A stretch of DNA of 64,000 nt from UBA7703 sp963667195 (GCA_963667195.1 OY762962.1:2108001-2172000), one strand, 5' to 3'. Shown: positions 45,934-54,827, numbered from the stretch's first letter. Translations and numbers: made by a program. Notes: generated from the sequence alone by a model not told the origin.

Positions 45934-46983
45934 TTATTCAAACGAGACTACCTGATTCATTTCCGCCGAAATTCGAGCGACATCCATCAAACGCATCACA
46001 CGCAGAGATTGCTCAGGCCGGACAATCAGGTTTTCTTCGCCGGCTATCGCTTTTGTAACATTACGGTAGAAGTCGCGAACGCTGACCTTGAACCGTGGTA
46101 GTTGCAGAGTTTCCAGCGTTTCCGGATCTCTGGGCGCCATCGTACGGGTGATGCCCTTTCCGGCTTCGATGGGTTTGGTGTTGTTCTTAACATCTTCTTT
46201 CAGCCGGGTGATGGAACCGAGCCGAATCCAGAAATCGCGCACGGTCATCGTCCCGTCCATTCCGTTGACATACCACCGGGGCAGAAGCTCCATATTCCAG
46301 GTTCTTACCTCTATCAACGCTTGCAAGCCGTCTTCAAAATTGAGATGCAGTTCAACCGAATCATCGCACTCGCCGCCTAAAATGTGCCCAAGGGTGCAAT
46401 AAATCGTGCTGATTTTCTGTGGCATGAGCCAAAGCAACTGATCAGCAAGATGGATCCCCCAATCGAGAAGCATGCCGCCGCCGAACTCGCGTTTTGTGCG
46501 CCAGTCACCCGGGATGCCCTGACTGCCCATGACGCGGGATTCTATACGGTAGAGCTTCCCTATGGTCTGATCTTCGTGTACTTTCTTTACCATTAAAAAA
46601 TCCTCATCCCATCTGCGATTCTGATGAACGGTAAAGATTCGATTGCATTCCTTTGCGACCGCTATGATGTCCTCAAGGTCTTTTGCGCATAGTGTGACCG
46701 GCTTTTCGCAGATGACGTGCTTTCCCGCGCGCATCGCGCGAATCGCAATATCCTTATGCAGGTGATTTGGCGTTGCGATCAAAACGATATCTACCTTCGG
46801 ATCATCGAGAAGATCGTTCAAAGAAGAGTAAACGAAAAGCCCCATGTCTCTTGCGATCATCTGCCGCTCATTCGATATATCGTAACTTCCAAGCAGATTC
46901 ACTTCTTCCACCTGCTCCATCATTTTCGCATGCTGATGCCCCATAGCGCCAAAACCGACGATCGCTACGTTCTGAATCTTCAT
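45934..46983 (-). CDS. Gfo/Idh/MocA-family oxidoreductase
   Basis: 349 residues: N-terminal Rossmann domain with AIVGFGAMGHQHAKM (NAD binding) and HVICEKPVTL (catalytic Lys of EKP), then the alpha/beta C-terminal domain with GGGMLLDWGIHLADQ (His). Oxidises sugars or glycosides, often at C3. ATG 46983 with GGAGGG. First gene of the eight-gene minus operon and divergent from a second Gfo/Idh gene. Confidence 0.9.
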   Translation of the reverse strand: MKIQNVAIVGFGAMGHQHAKMMEQVEEVNLLGSYDISNERQMIARDMGLFVYSSLNDLLDDPKVDIVLIATPNHLHKDIAIRAMRAGKHVICEKPVTLCAKDLEDIIAVAKECNRIFTVHQNRRWDEDFLMVKKVHEDQTIGKLYRIESRVMGSQGIPGDWRTKREFGGGMLLDWGIHLADQLLWLMPQKISTIYCTLGHILGGECDDSVELHLNFEDGLQALIEVRTWNMELLPRWYVNGMDGTMTVRDFWIRLGSITRLKEDVKNNTKPIEAGKGITRTMAPRDPETLETLQLPRFKVSVRDFYRNVTKAIAGEENLIVRPEQSLRVMRLMDVARISAEMNQVVSFE

Positions 46984-47237
46984 AAGTAAGCCCTCCAAAT
47001 TATTTTCTCGAGTTGATAAGATTGATTTGACAGCATAAAAATATCAGCTTGGTGAATCTGTGTATATACATATAGTTTCTTCAAGAGAATCGATGAAACA
47101 ATTGACATTTACATGAAATGTGTTGAAAGCTATGATGAAACCATCAAATCGGACATGTCATTTTGATGCGCGACAAACATAAAAAGTTCTAACAAAATCA
47201 CTGCCACGATACACGCATATATAAAGGAGAACCCACC
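46984..47237. promoter_or_regulatory. divergent promoter region of two Gfo/Idh-led operons
   Basis: 254 bp, AT-rich, must drive both the minus operon and the C-glycoside operon. It contains TTGACA at 47102-47107 with no good -10 at the proper spacing, and the inverted repeat CATTTACATGAAATG (47106-47120). No strong sigma-70 promoter is seen, so activator dependence, perhaps on the AraC protein at 51577, is likely. Confidence 0.45.
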
Positions 47238-48335
47238 ATGCAAGACGGAAAACTGCAGATTGGTATCATCGGTTGCGGCGGAATTGCGAATAAAAAGCAT
47301 ATGCCGGCGCTGCGAAAACTATCCGACAAAGCGACGATGGTTGCGTTTTGCGACATTGTTTTGGAAAAGGCGCAGGAGGCTGCGAGACGCTACGGCGGCA
47401 AGGGTGCCGCAGTCTATACCGATTATCGCGAACTGCTCAGCGACTCCAATATCGACGTCGTTCATGTGCTGACGCCGAATACGACACACTGCAACATCGT
47501 TGTAGACAGCTTTCGGGCTAATAAGCATGTTATGTGTGAGAAACCGATGGCGGCATCGACCGCCGACGCTCAAAAAATGCTGGACGCATGGAGAAATACG
47601 GATCGGAAATTTACCATCGGTTATCAGAACCGGTTTCGCGACGACGTCGCCGCTGTAAATGAGGCTTGCCGTTGCGGCGACATGGGGGAAGTTTATTTCG
47701 CAAAAGCGCATGCGGTTCGCAGACGCGCCGTCCCGACTTGGGGCGTTTTCATGGATAAAGAAAAACAAGGCGGCGGGCCTTTGATCGATATTGGCACGCA
47801 CAGCCTTGATATGGCGCTCTGGTGCATGGACAACTTCAAGCCGAAGAGCGTGACAGGCGTTACCTTCCATAAGATGGCGGATGCTGTCGAGGGGAATCTG
47901 TTTGGCGCGTGGGATGTCGAAAAATTCGACGTTGAAGATTCGGCATTCGGGTTCATTCAGATGGAAAACGGAGCGACGATCTATCTGGAGGCATCCTGGA
48001 TTCTGAACATAAAGGAATCCAATGAAGCGAGCATGACACTCTGCGGAACGAAGATGGGCGCGGAGATCAGCCATCCGATGACCGACGTTCCGGAAGTTAC
48101 GTTCAACTTCGCAAAATACGGCAAACTCATGATTGAGCGGCCGGCTGCCGTGGCGGCGGTGCCTTACTTTGGCGGGGCCATGCTGTCGCCGGAGGATCGG
48201 GAAGCTGTGCAGTGGCTCGATTGCATCTTGAACGACACGCAGCCGCTCGTGAAACCTGAGCAGGCGTTCGCGGTCACGCAGATACTGGAGGCAATCTACA
48301 CGTCTGCAAAAACGGGCAAACAGGTCGTTTTTTAA
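47238..48335 (+). CDS. Gfo/Idh/MocA oxidoreductase, DgpA-like glycoside 3-oxidase
   Basis: 365 residues. GIIGCGGIANKKHMPAL (NAD binding), HVMCEKPMAA (catalytic Lys), AVRRRAVPTWGVF and GGGPLIDIGTHSLDMALW match the pattern of DgpA-type enzymes that oxidise the C3 hydroxyl of C-glycosides such as puerarin. AAAGGAG ribosome site. It heads an operon that also encodes both C-deglycosidase subunits, which is the main reason for this assignment. Paralogue at 53145. Confidence 0.85.
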   Translation: MQDGKLQIGIIGCGGIANKKHMPALRKLSDKATMVAFCDIVLEKAQEAARRYGGKGAAVYTDYRELLSDSNIDVVHVLTPNTTHCNIVVDSFRANKHVMCEKPMAASTADAQKMLDAWRNTDRKFTIGYQNRFRDDVAAVNEACRCGDMGEVYFAKAHAVRRRAVPTWGVFMDKEKQGGGPLIDIGTHSLDMALWCMDNFKPKSVTGVTFHKMADAVEGNLFGAWDVEKFDVEDSAFGFIQMENGATIYLEASWILNIKESNEASMTLCGTKMGAEISHPMTDVPEVTFNFAKYGKLMIERPAAVAAVPYFGGAMLSPEDREAVQWLDCILNDTQPLVKPEQAFAVTQILEAIYTSAKTGKQVVF

Positions 48336-48362
48336 TATAGGATAGCAAAAGGAGAAACGGTA

Positions 48363-48581
48363 ATGGCATATGACAGAAAGACAACGGTCGGCGAGATCCT
48401 TGCGGATCCCATCGCGGTAGAAGTCCTCGAAGACTTCATCCCCGGTGTTGCGACGCATCCGATGATTCATCACGCATTGACGATGACGCTTGAGGATGTC
48501 GCGTCTTTCCCGCCTTCGGGCGCGGATTCGGAGATGATCGACGATTTCTTAGACGCAATCAACGAGCGTCTACAGGGCTGA
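48363..48581 (+). CDS. small acidic protein, family paired with Gfo/Idh genes (paralogue 1)
   Basis: 72 residues; the core TTVGEILADPIAVEVLEDFI recurs as TTIGDILDDP at 54251. Strong AAAGGAG ribosome site. Both copies follow directly after a Gfo/Idh gene. The wording resembles small domains appended to the C-terminus of some Firmicutes glycosidases (my recollection, not verified). No catalytic residues stand out; it may be a subunit or chaperone of the dehydrogenase. Confidence 0.7.
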   Translation: MAYDRKTTVGEILADPIAVEVLEDFIPGVATHPMIHHALTMTLEDVASFPPSGADSEMIDDFLDAINERLQG

Positions 48582-48594
48582 AATGGAGCGTAAC

Positions 48595-49593
48595 ATGAAT
48601 GGGATTAAACCCTGCGTCAGCTTTTATAGCTACCAGGACGCATATGCGACAAAAAGCATGTCGCTGGAAGCGCTCTTTGCAGAGCAAATTGCGCTGGGGT
48701 TGGATGGGTTTGAGTTCATTTCGGATCAGATGATGCATGGCACGCCTCGCCCGGAGGAGGAAACGCTCGCAAAATGGGATTCGCTGCTCTGGCGCTATCC
48801 GCTTCGGCCAATCTGCAACGATATTTTCATCAATACCAAACTATACAAAAACCGCCTGCTCACGCAGAAGGAAGGCGTAGCGTTCCTAAAGGATGAGATT
48901 CGTCTAGCAAAACGGCTGGGATTTCAAATCGTTCGAATGGTAACCCATACACCTTGGAATATTGTCATGCCCGCGATGGAATTGGCGGAGCAAAATGGTA
49001 TCCGTCTGAGCTTTGAGATCCATGGCGGCATGGGGTTTCATACCGAGGCGACGCAGGCCCAGCTTGCGGAGGTGAGGAGAATCAATTCTCCATATCTCGG
49101 ATTGGTGATCGATTCGAGCTTGTTCTGCAAAAGTCTGCCGAAAAAAATCCGTGCGGTTTCCAAGAGCTACGGTGTGAGCGACAGTGCACTGGACTATATC
49201 GACAGTATCTACGCAAGAGGAGAAAGCCCGAACGACGTGTTTCAAAACGGTATTCCGGCGGACATGGAACCGTTTGTGCGTTCGCCTATGGATCGGATGA
49301 TTGCGCCGCTGGTTTCAGGCTATGAGAACAACCCGATGTCTGTGTTGGACGATCTGATGCCATTCGTATTTCACGTACACGGCAAGCTGCTGGAAATGAA
49401 CACGGATGGGACTGCGGATGCGACTGACTGGCAGGAGATCATCAACTATCTCAAGTTGAAGAACTATGTTGGGTACATCGCGACCGAGTACGAAGGGCAG
49501 CGCTATAAAGCGCTGGACGCCCGTTCGGACGAAGTCGAGACGGTGCGCGCGCATCAACGACTGCTGAGAAGTTGTATCGGGGAGGAGGCGTAG
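48595..49593 (+). CDS. C-deglycosidase catalytic subunit (CgdA/DfgA/DgpC-like TIM barrel)
   Basis: 332 residues of the xylose-isomerase-like superfamily. Four metal ligands in order: LSFEIHGG (Glu), LVIDSSLFC (Asp), VFHVHGKLLE (His) and IATEYEGQRY (Glu); the last two match the C-deglycosidase alpha-subunit signature. The enzyme cleaves the C-C bond of 3-keto C-glycosides by beta-elimination together with the DUF6379 subunit encoded next. ATG 48595 with GGAG 7 bp upstream; an in-frame ATG at 48583 is possible. Confidence 0.85.
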   Translation: MNGIKPCVSFYSYQDAYATKSMSLEALFAEQIALGLDGFEFISDQMMHGTPRPEEETLAKWDSLLWRYPLRPICNDIFINTKLYKNRLLTQKEGVAFLKDEIRLAKRLGFQIVRMVTHTPWNIVMPAMELAEQNGIRLSFEIHGGMGFHTEATQAQLAEVRRINSPYLGLVIDSSLFCKSLPKKIRAVSKSYGVSDSALDYIDSIYARGESPNDVFQNGIPADMEPFVRSPMDRMIAPLVSGYENNPMSVLDDLMPFVFHVHGKLLEMNTDGTADATDWQEIINYLKLKNYVGYIATEYEGQRYKALDARSDEVETVRAHQRLLRSCIGEEA

Positions 49594-49595
49594 GG

Positions 49596-49991
49596 ATGTT
49601 TTTCGATTATTACGCGTTCAGCGAAGGAAGCTGTAAAAACGTAGAAAAAGATGGCGTAGTCGTTGGGTTCGAACTCAAAACACGGATTACGTATTATCGC
49701 GGCATCCCACTCTCCATGATTGACAATGTCGAAATTCGCGTCGACAATCGCCTGATTGATAAAACGAAAATGCACTTCACGCCGAACGGCGAAGATTGGT
49801 TTACGTTAGCTGAAATGGAAACCGTATCGGCGATCAAGTGGGAATTTGGCGAGGAAGCCACCATCTTTGTCGAGCAGGAAGGCGGCCTATCGCAAGGGAA
49901 ACACAAAGTGGCATTACGCACATCAATCACCGTTGCATATGCGCCGCTGAACTTTATGGGTGAGAGGAGCCGCATCGTAGAAATCCAATAA
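49596..49991 (+). CDS. C-deglycosidase small subunit (CgdB/DfgB-like, DUF6379)
   Basis: 131 residues, all-beta. Family wording: SCKNVEKDGVVVGFEL, ITYYRGIPLSMIDNVEIRVD, WEFGEEATI and GGLSQGKHKVALRTSI. In characterised systems this protein completes the active site of the alpha subunit. It starts 2 bp after the CgdA-like stop with GGAGGAGG upstream, so the stoichiometric pair is co-translated. This gene is the strongest marker for C-glycoside cleavage in the window. Confidence 0.88.
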   Translation: MFFDYYAFSEGSCKNVEKDGVVVGFELKTRITYYRGIPLSMIDNVEIRVDNRLIDKTKMHFTPNGEDWFTLAEMETVSAIKWEFGEEATIFVEQEGGLSQGKHKVALRTSITVAYAPLNFMGERSRIVEIQ

Positions 49992-50064
49992 GAAAGTGAA
50001 CTAGATCAGATAGAGGAATCACATCGCAAATCCAGTAAAAAAGAAATAGATGGGAGAGTAAGTT

Positions 50065-51465
50065 ATGAGCGACACCACACAAAGCGCCGCCGCGATTGGC
50101 AAACCCGAGGGCAGAATGGTCGGCAAACGAGAGCGAATCTCATACGGAATGGCTGACTTTGGCTTTCAACTGGTCTGGGGAACGATAGGGGCATACATCA
50201 CGTTCTTCTACACAGATATCTTCGGAATTGCAGCCAGTTCCCTGACAATCCTCTTCATCGTAGCCCGCATCTGGGATTCTTCCAACGACCTCATCATGGG
50301 GTTCATCGCAGATAAAGCGAAGATGACCAGAAGAGGAAAGTATCTGCCGTTTATGCGGTGGGGCGTCATTCCTATGGCAATCATGACAGTTCTGATGTTT
50401 ACGACCCCGAATTTCAATCAAATGGGGAAACTAATTTGGGCGTACCTTACTTATACGCTGACTTCCGCGGCGTTCACGGTGACGAACGTGCCGTATAACG
50501 CGCTGCTGCCAAGCTTGACTGATAACTATCAGGAGCGGACAACGCTGACCGCAATTCGCATGACCTGTATGATGCTTGGGGCAATTCTGCTCAATGTGTT
50601 GACTAGACCCCTGTTTCTTGCGCTTGGCAAGGGGAATAACGCTCTCGGAATACAGCTGACAGTGGCTATCTATATGGTCATCGCCATTCCGCTGGTCTTG
50701 AATTGCGCAAATGTTTGCAAAGAACGGGTCGTTCACAATGATGACGACGCGAAAGTGCGGTTCCGTGACGCGTGGAAAGCGGTATCCTTACCTTGGGTTC
50801 TAGTCGTCATCATGAATGTTAGCATGTGGGTCGGTCAAACGCTTAAAATCTCTACCGCGATCTATTGGCTGACATATGTGTTAGAAAAACCTCAACTCGT
50901 ATCCGTTTTCGTTCCGGTCACGATGGTCTGCATCGTACCGTCCATCATACTCACACCGTGGCTCACGAAGAAATTCAATGGCAAGAGATGGCCGGTGTTT
51001 ATCGGAAATCTAGTCGCCTTCTGCGGTTCCCTCGTATTTATGTTTTCTAACAACATCGCCATCCTACTTGTAGGCGCAGCGCTTGGCGGGTTCGGATTCG
51101 GGCCGCAAATAGCCCTCTCTTACTCAATGATGGCGGACTGCATCGATTATGGCGAATGGAAATCTGGCATTCGGGCGCAAGCCATGCTCGGGTCGGTCGG
51201 TACGTTCGGCAACCAGCTTGGTTCCGCGATCGGTGGGATTGTCTTAACGTCGCTTCTCACAATCGGTGGCTATGTCGCCAATCAGGCGCAAACTGTGGCA
51301 TCGAAGGCTGCAATTTCCTCGGCGTTTGTCTTTATTCCGGTTGTCACGATGGGAATTACGATTGTTGCGATGTTGTTCTACAAGCTGGATGGGAACTTCT
51401 ATCAGAAAATCAAGCAAGATCTGGATCAGCGCAGAAATGCTACTGCGCAAACAAGTCAAGGCTGA
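50065..51465 (+). CDS. GPH-family MFS glycoside:cation symporter
   Basis: 466 residues, about 12 membrane segments. GPH marks: ISYGMADFGFQLVWG at the start of TM1, NDLIMGFIADKAKMTRRGKYLPF after TM2 (family loop) and SMMADCIDYGEWKSGIRAQ in the second half. Imports glycosides, pentosides or hexuronides with H+ or Na+. Inside the C-glycoside operon, it is the likely importer of that substrate. Start ATG with GGGAGAG upstream. Confidence 0.92.
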   Translation: MSDTTQSAAAIGKPEGRMVGKRERISYGMADFGFQLVWGTIGAYITFFYTDIFGIAASSLTILFIVARIWDSSNDLIMGFIADKAKMTRRGKYLPFMRWGVIPMAIMTVLMFTTPNFNQMGKLIWAYLTYTLTSAAFTVTNVPYNALLPSLTDNYQERTTLTAIRMTCMMLGAILLNVLTRPLFLALGKGNNALGIQLTVAIYMVIAIPLVLNCANVCKERVVHNDDDAKVRFRDAWKAVSLPWVLVVIMNVSMWVGQTLKISTAIYWLTYVLEKPQLVSVFVPVTMVCIVPSIILTPWLTKKFNGKRWPVFIGNLVAFCGSLVFMFSNNIAILLVGAALGGFGFGPQIALSYSMMADCIDYGEWKSGIRAQAMLGSVGTFGNQLGSAIGGIVLTSLLTIGGYVANQAQTVASKAAISSAFVFIPVVTMGITIVAMLFYKLDGNFYQKIKQDLDQRRNATAQTSQG

Positions 51466-51576
51466 CAGGAAAGCCCTTCGCATAGATGAATTGCTTCATC
51501 ATGGATTTTACTTGACAGAAACGTCGATTCTATCGCATACCTGTAAGGGTAGAGTATTCTGCCCAAGGAGGCGCAT

Positions 51577-52257
51577 ATGGCTGAAAATACGAGTCGAAAT
51601 TCTGATGGGTACAGCAAGTTTGAGCCCCGTTTGATTCAGTGCATTCAAAACGGGAGCATGGAGGACGCGCGGATACTGGCCAATGAGATTTCGGAGGAAT
51701 ACCGAGGTCAAAACGGTTGGTCCGGCGTATATGAAATCAACCTGCTGAAGCGTATGGTGGAACGGTTCGTCGATCCCCGTGTGAGCAGCACAATTCGGAT
51801 CACACTGACGGCTGAGACGACACAGTTTTTCGAATATCTGGATCATCCGGTGAAGATATTCAACATCCTACTGTTCAAATACTTGGTGGCGATTCAGCAG
51901 TGCGTTCGCAAACAAAGCAATAGCCAGAACTACGAACTCGTGATCAAAGCGATCGACGCAGTGGAAGAAGGATACATGGACAGCGATTTCTCGTTGGAAA
52001 AGGTAGCGATTGGGTTGTACGTAAGCTACGGGCATTTGTGCTCGATCTTTCGGAAGTTCACTGGGGTACGGTTCAAAGATTATTTAATCGAGTTCCGTAT
52101 GAAAAAAGCTTGTGAGCTACTAAAGAACGGACGGTATGAAGTGCAGCGCGTCGCGGAACTGACCGGCTACTCATCCTCGCGATATTTCAACACGGCTTTC
52201 CATAAGTCTTTGGGCATGTCGCCGAGCGCTTACTCGCAGATGAATGGTTCCGTGTAG
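51577..52257 (+). CDS. AraC-family transcriptional regulator
   Basis: 226 residues; the N-terminal ~125 residues are a helical domain without a recognisable cupin, and the C-terminal double HTH is VAIGLYVSYGHLCSIFRKF and VAELTGYSSSRYFNTAFHKS ending GMSPSAYSQ. AAGGAGG ribosome site. Lies within the operon, so it probably controls it and the divergent operon. Confidence 0.9.
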   Translation: MAENTSRNSDGYSKFEPRLIQCIQNGSMEDARILANEISEEYRGQNGWSGVYEINLLKRMVERFVDPRVSSTIRITLTAETTQFFEYLDHPVKIFNILLFKYLVAIQQCVRKQSNSQNYELVIKAIDAVEEGYMDSDFSLEKVAIGLYVSYGHLCSIFRKFTGVRFKDYLIEFRMKKACELLKNGRYEVQRVAELTGYSSSRYFNTAFHKSLGMSPSAYSQMNGSV

Positions 52258-52343
52258 TCAAGGTCAAACGATCTATGGCGATCCTGCTGACGAAAACAAT
52301 GGAAGTTGTATAGCAGAATAGATTCTGCAAATTGGAGGATAAA

Positions 52344-53111
52344 GTGAAATTTGATGTTTGCATCGACAAGGTATTTTTTATGAAAAACTTTGTCGAATCG
52401 ATGGAGAGAACAAAGAAGGCAGGAGTAGATGCCTACGAATATTGGAAATGGTGGGAGAAAGACGCCGAGGCCTTGCTGCAGAAGCAGTCGGAGCTTGATC
52501 TTACGTGCGTCACATTCTGCACCAAATTCATTTCACTACTGGACCCCGCTCAGCGCGAAGAGTATAAGCAGGGTCTGATCGACAGCATCGCTATGGCGAA
52601 ACGCTTCGGTGTCGATCTGTTGATCAGCCAGACGGGTTATACGATCAAGGATGTCCCCGAAGAAGAACAGTGGGAGAGCTTGATTCAGGGCCTTCGCGAG
52701 TGCGTCCCGATTCTTGAAGAAGCAGGAGTTACGTTGATTGTTGAGCCGCTCAACCTTCAGGATCATCCGGGGTATTTTCTCACGCGCTCGAAAGATGCAT
52801 TCCGTATGATCGACGAAGTGGGGAGCGAACGAGTAAAAATTCTGTACGATATCTACCATTTTCAGATTACCGAAGGCAACCTGATCAAGACAATCTCGGA
52901 CAACATCGGCAAAATCGGACATTTCCACTGCGCGGGAAACCCCGGGCGAGGCAATATTACAAAAGGCGAAATCGCCTATGAAGAGGTATTTCGCGCGATA
53001 CGCGATCTCGGGTACAAAGGATATGTCGGCCTTGAATGCGGAATGTTCCTGAAAACTGACGAGGGAATTGCCGCGGCAAAGCTGCTTTTCGATACCAGCC
53101 TAGAGAGCTAA
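52344..53111 (+). CDS. TIM-barrel isomerase, hydroxypyruvate-isomerase-like
   Basis: 255 residues, paralogue of 38283. Metal ligands LIVEPLNLQD (Glu), ILYDIYHFQ (Asp/His), GHFHCAGNPGRGNI and VGLECGMF (Glu). GTG 52344 with TTGGAGGAT upstream. Expected to isomerise a keto sugar released by deglycosylation; substrate not determinable. Confidence 0.83.
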   Translation: MKFDVCIDKVFFMKNFVESMERTKKAGVDAYEYWKWWEKDAEALLQKQSELDLTCVTFCTKFISLLDPAQREEYKQGLIDSIAMAKRFGVDLLISQTGYTIKDVPEEEQWESLIQGLRECVPILEEAGVTLIVEPLNLQDHPGYFLTRSKDAFRMIDEVGSERVKILYDIYHFQITEGNLIKTISDNIGKIGHFHCAGNPGRGNITKGEIAYEEVFRAIRDLGYKGYVGLECGMFLKTDEGIAAAKLLFDTSLES

Positions 53112-53144
53112 CGAAACACCGATCAGACAAAAGGAGACCAAAGT

Positions 53145-54227
53145 ATGGAGAAACAACTCAATTTCGCAATCGTTGGATGCGGCACGATTGCAAATCAGAA
53201 ACACATGCCGAGTCTGGCGAAACAGCCGGAGGCACGTATGGTTGCATTCTGCGATATCGATCAGAAAAAAGCGGAAGCAGCTGCTCAAAAGTTCGGATCG
53301 GAAGGTGCAAAAACTTTCTGTGACTATCGTGAAATGCTCCAAGAATGCCCTGAAATCGACGTGGTGCACGTGTGCGTGCCGAACGGGCTACACGCGGATG
53401 TGACGATCGCAGCGTTCGAAGCGGGTAAGCATGTGCTATGCGAAAAACCGATGGCAGCAAACGCAAAGCAGGCGCAGCGGATGATCGACGCATGGAAGAA
53501 GACCGATCGCAAATTCACGATCGGATTCCAGTGGCGTTTTCGTCCGGAAATGCTCAAGTTGAAAGAGATGTGCCTATCCGGCGAACTCGGAGATATCTAC
53601 TACGCAAAGGCCACAAGCATACGGAGGTGTGCTGCACCCGCATATGGCGCTTACCTGAGTCTAGAGAAGCAAGGAGGCGGCGCCTTGATTGACAGCGGTT
53701 CGCACAGCATCGATCTGACGATGTGGCTCATGGGAAATTATGAGATCGAGAGTGTGACGGGGACCGCGTTTCGTAAGCTATACGCCCATTCCGAAGGGAA
53801 CATGAACGGCTCTTGGGTTCCGGAGGATTTCACGGTAGATGAATCCGCAGTCGGTCAGGTCAAGTTTAAGAACGGAGCAGTTATGTCGGTGGAAGCCGCG
53901 TGGATGCTCAACACGCTTGCGGACACGACGCATATTCCGCAATTATTTGGGACGAAGGCAGGCGTTGATTTTCTGGATAAATACGCACTCTCGATTCATG
54001 GCATGCGCGACGGAGCACCATATGATGAGAAAGTGCAGATTCCGGGAGCGAGCCCGTTCCTTTGGGGACCCGGCAGGCAAGGCGCATATGAAGCCGAGCA
54101 CTGGATTAAAGCGATCTTGGAAGATACCGATCCCGAAGTTTCTCCGTATGAGGCTCTGGCGGTCTGCAAGGTTGTCGATGCCATTTATGAATCAAGCAAG
54201 ACAGGCAAAGCTGTTTACTTGGAATAA
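53145..54227 (+). CDS. Gfo/Idh/MocA oxidoreductase, second copy in operon
   Basis: 360 residues, closely related to 47238: AIVGCGTIANQKHMPSL, HVLCEKPMAA, SIRRCAAPAYGAY and GGGALIDSGSHSIDLTMW. It may act on a different sugar configuration or run the reverse reduction of the released 3-keto sugar, giving a redox-neutral cycle with the first enzyme (inference). AAAGGAG ribosome site. Confidence 0.9.
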   Translation: MEKQLNFAIVGCGTIANQKHMPSLAKQPEARMVAFCDIDQKKAEAAAQKFGSEGAKTFCDYREMLQECPEIDVVHVCVPNGLHADVTIAAFEAGKHVLCEKPMAANAKQAQRMIDAWKKTDRKFTIGFQWRFRPEMLKLKEMCLSGELGDIYYAKATSIRRCAAPAYGAYLSLEKQGGGALIDSGSHSIDLTMWLMGNYEIESVTGTAFRKLYAHSEGNMNGSWVPEDFTVDESAVGQVKFKNGAVMSVEAAWMLNTLADTTHIPQLFGTKAGVDFLDKYALSIHGMRDGAPYDEKVQIPGASPFLWGPGRQGAYEAEHWIKAILEDTDPEVSPYEALAVCKVVDAIYESSKTGKAVYLE

Positions 54228-54250
54228 ACAAAAAAACGGAGGTATAGAAA

Positions 54251-54466
54251 ATGAAATTCGATCCCAATACGACAACAATCGGCGATATCCTTGATGACCC
54301 GGACCTCAACGCGGCTCTGATGGAGGTCGCACCGCCCGAAATGAAGGAGATGCCGATCGACGACTTCATCCGGGGGCTGACATGGGCGGCTTCGTCGATG
54401 CAGATCAAGCAAATGGTGGGCGTTGATCTCTACAACAAAATGGTAGAGAAACTGAGCGCTCTCTAA
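54251..54466 (+). CDS. small acidic protein paired with Gfo/Idh gene (paralogue 2)
   Basis: 71 residues, TTIGDILDDPDLNAALMEVA at the start, similar in length, position and wording to 48363. ACGGAGG ribosome site. Conservation of the gene pair twice in one operon argues that the small protein is a partner of the dehydrogenase. Last gene of the operon. Confidence 0.68.
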   Translation: MKFDPNTTTIGDILDDPDLNAALMEVAPPEMKEMPIDDFIRGLTWAASSMQIKQMVGVDLYNKMVEKLSAL

Positions 54467-54730
54467 ATTCACAATTAAATACTCCAAACTCCAAGTTTAT
54501 CGGCAGCTTTCTTCAACGGAGAGGTGCCGATTCACTTCCGAGACGAAGGAACCCATAGTGTCTCTTCTAGCTGTTCACCCTCGAACACTTGGCTTTACAG
54601 GTTTGTGATTTATTCTTTTTATAAACGATCTGCGCAGCACTGATGGCATTGATTAATAGGTTAAATCGCTTGGGCAGGTTAGTTAACGAGAAAGCCTAAA
54701 CACAGATTCTAAAACACACTATGCGTAGTC
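54467..54730. other. gene-free interval after the C-glycoside operon
   Basis: 264 bp with no ORF, repeat or clear promoter. With the terminator and leader that follow, the gene-free stretch reaches 54947. Confidence 0.6.
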
Positions 54731-54760
54731 AAAAATCCCGCAGTTGTGCGGGATTTTTTG
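54731..54760 (+). terminator. strong intrinsic terminator
   Basis: 12-bp stem AAAAATCCCGCA/TGCGGGATTTTT with a GTTG loop and a T-rich tail. It occupies the same relative place before the sigma-like gene as the 6480 terminator does in island A. Confidence 0.85.
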
Positions 54761-54827
54761 GTTTTTGGGGTAAAACATTAGCATGCACTACAAAATCGTC
54801 GGACGCATTGGCAGGCACCTGCCTGCA

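Noticed and set aside
47319..48473. 384-codon minus-strand ORF antisense to the Gfo/Idh gene
   Set aside because: Low-complexity His/Arg-rich product without a domain; the plus strand has an unmistakable dehydrogenase.
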